This document shows, piece by piece, positions 59,391-64,000 of a DNA stretch of 64,000 bases. The DNA comes from Sulfitobacter albidus (GTDB lineage: Bacteria > Pseudomonadota > Alphaproteobacteria > Rhodobacterales > Rhodobacteraceae). Both the position numbers and the translations under genes were made by a program. The notes under the pieces are model-generated. The model was not told where the DNA came from. It saw only the letters and a list, made by a program, of their open reading frames with translations, and searched no databases. Numbering within the stretch: position 1 is the first letter of the stretch; each line of letters opens with the position of its first letter. Where the stretch lies: assembly GCF_018200035.1 (NCBI RefSeq), contig NZ_CP073581.1, positions 988,501-1,052,500 on the forward strand, read 5' to 3'.

Positions 59391-62300
59391 ATGCCAACTT
59401 TCACGCTTTCGGGTTTTCAGGTTAATCGTGACGTCCCAGATCCGGTAACGGGCGACGCCGATGCGATCGCAATCAATCCCGTCGACCTGAACGTCGTGGT
59501 GCCCGATGGTCAGGAGTTCCTCACCTACAGTGTGGTAGAGACTTTGCCGGACGGCATCCCGCGGGTCGACATCACGTCGAGCGATATCTCGGTCACGGGA
59601 ACGGGCCCCGGCATCCCCGGGGGCACGGCAAGCCTGCCGGAAGATACTATCGATTTCCTGGGTTTCGTGGAATCCTCCGAGGGGGTCCATATTCTGCTGA
59701 ACATCGAATTGCCGCAGGAGGACGGCAGCCGGATTGATCTGATTTTCCAGATCGGCGGCGCCGCGCTGACGATACCGACGTCATTGCCGGAATTCGAAGC
59801 CCTGGAATCCTCGATCGATTTCATCGGTAATTTTGGAACGGCGACAGGCGCATTCGCGCCCGGTGTGTCGATTGACTTCAACAGCTTTGCAAACACCACG
59901 GTCGATCCGAACCCCACCATAACGGGGACCCCGGGGGACGATTTCCTGTCCGGGACTGCCGGGAACGACTACATCGCAACGGGCAATGCGACCTCGGATG
60001 GCGATCAGGTCGTAGGCTCGGCCGGCAATGATACCATCGACATGTTCGGCAACGACGGCGTGAACGGGTTCATTTCCCTCGATTACAGCGGGCTGGCCGG
60101 TCCTGTGACCGTCAACATCGATGGGGATGCGAATACCGGCAGCGTGGTCAAGGGCAGCGGCACCGATACGCTGCTCGGTGTTGTGCAGCCGCTCAACGCC
60201 GGCTTTGAAAACGGCGGCCTTGGGGTTGTCGGGACGGCGTCGGGCGACACGTTCATTCTGGCACCCGAAGGGGAGCAATGGATGTCGGTGCGCGGCGGCG
60301 ACGGTGCCGACAGCTATACGATCAACGGCACGGGCCTTGTCCGGCTTGATTTCAGGGATGCATCGCAGGGCATCGACGTCAATCTTGGCACCGGTACGAT
60401 CGCGAACGATGGGTTTGGCAACGCCGAGACGATTGGCGGCGCGGGCGCGGTCTGGGAGGTGCGGGGCTCGTCTCAGAACGACACGTTTGTCGGATCGAGC
60501 AATGACGAATCCTTTCGCGACTTCGGCGGCAACAATGACCTCGATGGGGGAGCGGGCTTTGACAGGCTGCGCTACGATTCGGGCCGCACCTTTGGCGTAA
60601 ACATCGATGCCGAGGCCGGTGTCGTCAGCGGGCTGCGCTTTAATCCACTGTCACAGCACGGTCAGATTTTCACCGACACGATCTCGGGGTTTGAACACCT
60701 GCGCGGCTCAAATTCGGATGACCGGATCGTCTCGGAAGCGGGTGTCGGGAACCTGCTGCAAGGCCGCAGGGGTTCGGATATCTTTGTCCATACCGGCGGG
60801 GCGGATACGATTGGCGATTTCGATGCCTCGACCGAAACGCTTCAGGTGCGTGTGGCCGGGTTGACCCAGGCCGGATTCGACTTTGCGCTCGATAACAACG
60901 TATCCGAGGGCCCCAATGGCGTTCTGGTGAATTTCGGCGGCGGGTCATCGGTGCTTTTCGCGGGCAGGACGCTTGCGGATTTGTCAGACGCCGACGTGCA
61001 ATTCATTGACCCCGCAGCGACAAATCTGTTCCAAGGCACCGAGGGCGACAACAGGTTCTTTGGCTCCGCCGCGGGCGAGACGTTTCTTGGCCTTGCCGGC
61101 AACGACGATATCTGGGGCGGCGGTGGCAGTGACTACATCAATCCCGGAGAGAATGCGGGCGGAGACAGCGGCTTTGACTTCATCCAGACCGGCTCTGGCA
61201 ACGATACCGTGGATATGGGCGATATCGTCAACGGCTTTGTCGAACTGGATTACAGCTTTCTCAACGGCACTGGCAACGCCATCGCGGTCGCGATCGACGG
61301 CGGCGCCAATACTGGCACCATCGGCAAGGGCGCGGCAGGCACCGATACCCTCGTGGATGTCGAAAACCCGCTGCTGTCCGGCTGGACAACGGGCGGGCTC
61401 GAAATCCGGGGCACGACGGGCAACGATACGTTTGACGTCTCGCCAGAGGGTGAACAATGGATGATTATCCGGCCCGGTGACGGGGTGGATACGATCATCA
61501 TCAACGCAAACAGCACGACACGTGTCGACGTCGATGATCCCGTCGGGGCGGTGCGCATCGACATGCGCGATGGCAACGGGATCAATGTCAATCTCGCGAC
61601 CCGCACGATTGCAGATGACGGATTTGGCAACGCCGAGACCATCGGCGGCACCGGCCCGGTCTGGGAGGTGCGCGGCACCGCCGGCGATGATGTTTTTGTC
61701 GGGTCGAGCAACGCCGAGTCCTTCCGCTCGAACGGCGGAAACGACATGCTGGACGGCGGGACAGGTTTTGACCGCTTGCGGTACGACGGGCCGATCCAAT
61801 CGGTAGACATCAACGCCGCGACCGGCGTTGCGACAGGGGTGCTCGGATCCGGCGGTTCCTTCACGGATGCGATCTCGGGATTTGAATGGTTCCGGGGCAC
61901 GCAGGGAAATGACACCTTCATCGGTGCGGGGCAGAGCGAGCTTTTCGAAGGCGGTCAGGGCAATGACGCTGTGTCCGGCGCCGGTGGGGCGGATACGGTT
62001 TACGGCGATGGGGGCAATGACACCCTTTCGGGCAATGGCGGCTTTGACGAGGTGTACGGCGATGCGGGCAACGACATCGTCGGCGGGGAGGCTGGCAACG
62101 ACAGTCTGTTCGGCGGGGAGGGCGATGACAGGCTCTTCGGCGGCTCTGGCAATGACATGCTGAATGGCGGCAGCGGCAACGACGAACTGAACGGCGGCGG
62201 AAATTTCGACACGGCTGATTATTCCGATGCCACGCAGAGCCTTGTTGTCAATATCAACTTCGCGGGGGATCAGACCGTTTCCGCCCAGATGGGCACGGAC

Positions 62301-63116
62301 CGTTTTGTCTCCATCGAGGGGATCCTTGGCGGCTCCGGAAATGACCTTTTGGTCGGCAACGCGGCGGGCAATGTGATCGACGGTGGCGCAGGCAATGATC
62401 AGATCTACGGCATCGGCGCTGGCGACGTCTTGCGGGGCGGGAGCGGCAACGACCTGATCGAAGGCTCCGGCGGCAATGACAGCATGGATGGCGGCGCCGG
62501 TGACGCCGATATCATCAGCTACTTCAATTCCGGGGGCGGGGTAACGGTAAACCTGCGTTTGCAAGGCACAGCGCAGGCCGTCGGCGGCTCCTCGGGCGTG
62601 GACACGTTCGAAGGGTTTGAAAATATCTACGGCTCGAACGTCGGCGGTGACGTGCTCGTGGGGGATGACAATGACAACATCGTTCTGGGCTTTGGCGGCA
62701 ATGACCGTGTCTTCGGCTTCGGCGGTGATGACAACCTGATCGGGATGCAGGGGAACGACACGCTTGCCGGTGGCCGGGGGGCGGATAGCCTGAACGGGGG
62801 TAATGGATCGGACACGTTCGTGTTCAACGACGTCAGCCATTCCTTCTTTTCCGAGCGCGACACGATTGTCGATTTCGGCGTCGGCGGTGCAGACCGGGTT
62901 GATCTTTCTGTCATCGATGCAAACGCCAATACGGGCGGGAACCAGGCCTTCACCTTCATCGGGGCGGCTGGGTTCGGAGGTGCGGGCGATCTGCGTTTTG
63001 TTACCAACGGGACAAATGGTTTTGTTCTGGGCGATGTGGACGGGGATGGCGCGACCGACCTCAATATCCTGTTGCTCGGTGTGACCTCAATGACGGCGGC
63101 CGATTTCATCCTTTGA
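59391..63116 (+). CDS. RTX calcium-binding secreted protein with duplicated module
   Basis: The 1241-residue acidic Gly/Asp-rich protein has no signal peptide, as usual for type I secretion. Nonapeptide repeats GGxGNDxLx cluster at about residues 845-945, 980-1045 and 1085-1140 and bind calcium outside the cell. Two related modules of about 280 residues (about 180-450 and 550-845) share APEGEQWM/SPEGEQWM, DDGFGNAETIGG, VWEVRG and DGGAGFDRLRYD. The C-terminus resembles the serralysin/M10 C-terminal domain (SDTFVFNDV, DTIVDFGVGGADRVDLS). No protease motif is seen. GAGGAGG precedes ATG 59391. No type I exporter genes are in the window. Confidence 0.9.
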   Translation: MPTFTLSGFQVNRDVPDPVTGDADAIAINPVDLNVVVPDGQEFLTYSVVETLPDGIPRVDITSSDISVTGTGPGIPGGTASLPEDTIDFLGFVESSEGVHILLNIELPQEDGSRIDLIFQIGGAALTIPTSLPEFEALESSIDFIGNFGTATGAFAPGVSIDFNSFANTTVDPNPTITGTPGDDFLSGTAGNDYIATGNATSDGDQVVGSAGNDTIDMFGNDGVNGFISLDYSGLAGPVTVNIDGDANTGSVVKGSGTDTLLGVVQPLNAGFENGGLGVVGTASGDTFILAPEGEQWMSVRGGDGADSYTINGTGLVRLDFRDASQGIDVNLGTGTIANDGFGNAETIGGAGAVWEVRGSSQNDTFVGSSNDESFRDFGGNNDLDGGAGFDRLRYDSGRTFGVNIDAEAGVVSGLRFNPLSQHGQIFTDTISGFEHLRGSNSDDRIVSEAGVGNLLQGRRGSDIFVHTGGADTIGDFDASTETLQVRVAGLTQAGFDFALDNNVSEGPNGVLVNFGGGSSVLFAGRTLADLSDADVQFIDPAATNLFQGTEGDNRFFGSAAGETFLGLAGNDDIWGGGGSDYINPGENAGGDSGFDFIQTGSGNDTVDMGDIVNGFVELDYSFLNGTGNAIAVAIDGGANTGTIGKGAAGTDTLVDVENPLLSGWTTGGLEIRGTTGNDTFDVSPEGEQWMIIRPGDGVDTIIINANSTTRVDVDDPVGAVRIDMRDGNGINVNLATRTIADDGFGNAETIGGTGPVWEVRGTAGDDVFVGSSNAESFRSNGGNDMLDGGTGFDRLRYDGPIQSVDINAATGVATGVLGSGGSFTDAISGFEWFRGTQGNDTFIGAGQSELFEGGQGNDAVSGAGGADTVYGDGGNDTLSGNGGFDEVYGDAGNDIVGGEAGNDSLFGGEGDDRLFGGSGNDMLNGGSGNDELNGGGNFDTADYSDATQSLVVNINFAGDQTVSAQMGTDRFVSIEGILGGSGNDLLVGNAAGNVIDGGAGNDQIYGIGAGDVLRGGSGNDLIEGSGGNDSMDGGAGDADIISYFNSGGGVTVNLRLQGTAQAVGGSSGVDTFEGFENIYGSNVGGDVLVGDDNDNIVLGFGGNDRVFGFGGDDNLIGMQGNDTLAGGRGADSLNGGNGSDTFVFNDVSHSFFSERDTIVDFGVGGADRVDLSVIDANANTGGNQAFTFIGAAGFGGAGDLRFVTNGTNGFVLGDVDGDGATDLNILLLGVTSMTAADFIL

Positions 63117-63140
63117 TCCTGCGGCTGATCCGCCAACCGA

Positions 63141-63185
63141 CCCCTGTCCTGCAAAACGCATGTTTGCGGGGCAGGGGTTCTTTTG
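63141..63185 (+). terminator. rho-independent terminator after the RTX gene
   Basis: A 15-pair stem (CCCCTGtCCtGCAAA with TTTGCgGGgCAGGGG, two or three G-T pairs) with a seven-base loop is followed by TTCTTTTG. Confidence 0.9.
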
Positions 63186-63672
63186 TTCCACTTCCGGTCG
63201 GGTGAGGTGCTTTCACACGGTATCGCATCTCTCTGCCCGGCCGCGTACGGTGACATTGGGTGGCTCACGCGGAGCGGTCTTGTCAAAAGCGTCAACGCAG
63301 GCAGAAGACCGGAACCTTTCGTGAGCATCCGTACAAAAGCCTGCGCCATCCCCGCAACTCAGGGGGGCAAAGGCGTCTGGAGGTCCAAAACCGGCATCGC
63401 TCCTGGCCTCGCGCGGCATAGCTCCCTTGAATGGGGAAACCGACCGCGGAAGACACCAAAACCTGAACAAAACTGATCTGAATGAGCGGACGCAGAAGCA
63501 AGCATGTCACCACGCCGCGCATCGGATCAACGGTCAACCATGCTTCACTGCACACAGCGATGTCTGATTCCCACGCTCCAGCGCAGCAACGCCTTCCAAC
63601 ACGCTCCATATCTGCGAGTCAGATCTCCGACCTGCACATAGATCGAGTAATTCATTGTTCCATTCGGAAAAA
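63186..63672. other. non-coding stretch before the tRNA fragment
   Basis: About 490 bases without a gene I can support; the open frames here lack ribosome sites and protein-like composition. Confidence 0.5.
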
Positions 63673-63717
63673 TGGTGCCCCCACACGGACTCGAACCGCG
63701 GACCTACTGATTACAAA
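63673..63717 (-). repeat. 3' fragment of tRNA-Thr (TGT): probable attachment site
   Basis: On the minus strand the sequence runs from the anticodon loop TTTGTAA (anticodon TGT) through TCAGT, the T-arm GCGGTTCGAGTCCGT and acceptor strand GTGGGGGC to ACCA. The 5' half of the tRNA is absent: upstream of the loop the stem partner is GGCCG, which does not pair. This is how an att duplicate at an integrated element looks. Confidence 0.8.
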
Positions 63718-63882
63718 CGGCCAAAATGGGATTTCGCTCGATTTCGCCAAGTCGCGCCAATCGCACATAAATAACTGATAACGCATGTTTTTATTTGACG
63801 CGCGCTGCGCTTGTCTGTCACCACCAACGCCACGAAACGCTGCACGAGTCTTCCGATAGGCTTCCGGTTTTGGTGGGTAGAG

Positions 63883-64000
63883 ATGGCAAAACTGACGACA
63901 AGGTATGTCGATAGCCTTGCGGCTGGCGATAAGGAAAGCATCAGCTGGGATGACGAGCTTGCGGGCTTTGGGCTGCGTAGCTACCCAAGTGGGCGGAAGG
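63883..64000 (+). CDS. tyrosine integrase, P4 type (start only; runs off the window)
   Basis: The first 39 codons read MAKLTTRYVDSLAAGDKES and WDDELAGFGLRSYPSGRK, the N-terminal arm-binding domain of P4-type site-specific integrases. It lies 165 bases from the tRNA-Thr fragment and points away from it, so the element extends to the right of the window. Confidence 0.85.
   Translation, partial: MAKLTTRYVDSLAAGDKESISWDDELAGFGLRSYPSGRK

Noticed and set aside
61925..62820. Tandem repeats suggesting a CRISPR array
   Set aside because: The repeats are degenerate 27-base units coding the GGxGNDxLx RTX motif, in frame; no spacer structure.
60984..62840. 618-codon minus-strand ORF opposite the RTX gene
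   Set aside because: Reverse-strand reading of Gly/Asp repeats gives a regular Val/Ala/Ile pattern; not a gene.

Overview
This is a GC-rich alphaproteobacterial chromosome segment. It is most likely from a marine Rhodobacterales/Roseobacter-group organism. The evidence is a DMSP lyase DddP with every metal-site residue conserved, a glnB-glnA pair, a stand-alone Hint-domain protein, a TRAP transporter/hydantoinase operon, an 811-residue FAD/GcvT demethylating oxidoreductase, a DmdB-like acyl-CoA ligase, and a nitrate-assimilation cluster under NasS/NasT control. Species cannot be fixed from the sequence alone.

Layout. 0-9 kb holds small exported proteins, purB, an alpha/beta-hydrolase/OsmC fusion, a trans-sulfuration enzyme with a GNAT protein, a DUF4399 protein, dddP, and a divergent heme-dependent N-demethylase-like gene. 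9-20 kb is housekeeping: an MltB-type transglycosylase, glnA/glnB, tRNA-Leu, an AEC transporter, and a minus-strand operon SPOR lipoprotein-dac-tmk-holB-tatD-MBL hydrolase, ending at tRNA-Ser. 20-23.5 kb is a lower-GC graveyard of mobile DNA beside tRNA-Ser: a serine recombinase, a collapsed tyrosine integrase, a decayed RepA-like ATPase, IS3-family remnants and a DNA methyltransferase fragment. 23.5-37.6 kb is one minus-strand nitrate-assimilation unit: nasT, nasS, a leader with an ANTAR-type hairpin and an intrinsic terminator, nrtA, nrtB, an nrtC-D fusion, nirB, nirD, nasA, a TrpD2-like gene, and cysG. 38.4-44.8 kb encodes two very large glycosyltransferase-type proteins on the plus strand. 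45-52.5 kb has a sensor kinase, the acyl-CoA ligase, the FAD/GcvT oxidoreductase and a GntR regulator. 52.5-59.1 kb is the TRAP-hydantoinase operon. 59.4-63.1 kb is an RTX protein. The window ends at a tRNA-Thr 3' fragment followed by an integrase start, which is the left edge of another integrated element.

Nitrate is imported by NrtA/B/C-D, reduced to nitrite by NasA and to ammonium by NirBD (siroheme from CysG), then assimilated by GlnA under PII (GlnB) control. NasS/NasT should couple nitrate to read-through of the nas leader. DddP and the DmdB-like ligase suggest both DMSP cleavage and demethylation routes, though dmdA is not in the window.

A cross-cutting observation: six otherwise normal genes (tatD, the SPOR lipoprotein, nasA, nrtC-D, the sensor kinase, hyuA) are each broken by one frameshift at a short G/C run, and each is restored by one extra base. 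This looks more like homopolymer errors in the assembly than biological decay. The decay in the 20-23.5 kb island, by contrast, involves multiple lesions and looks real.
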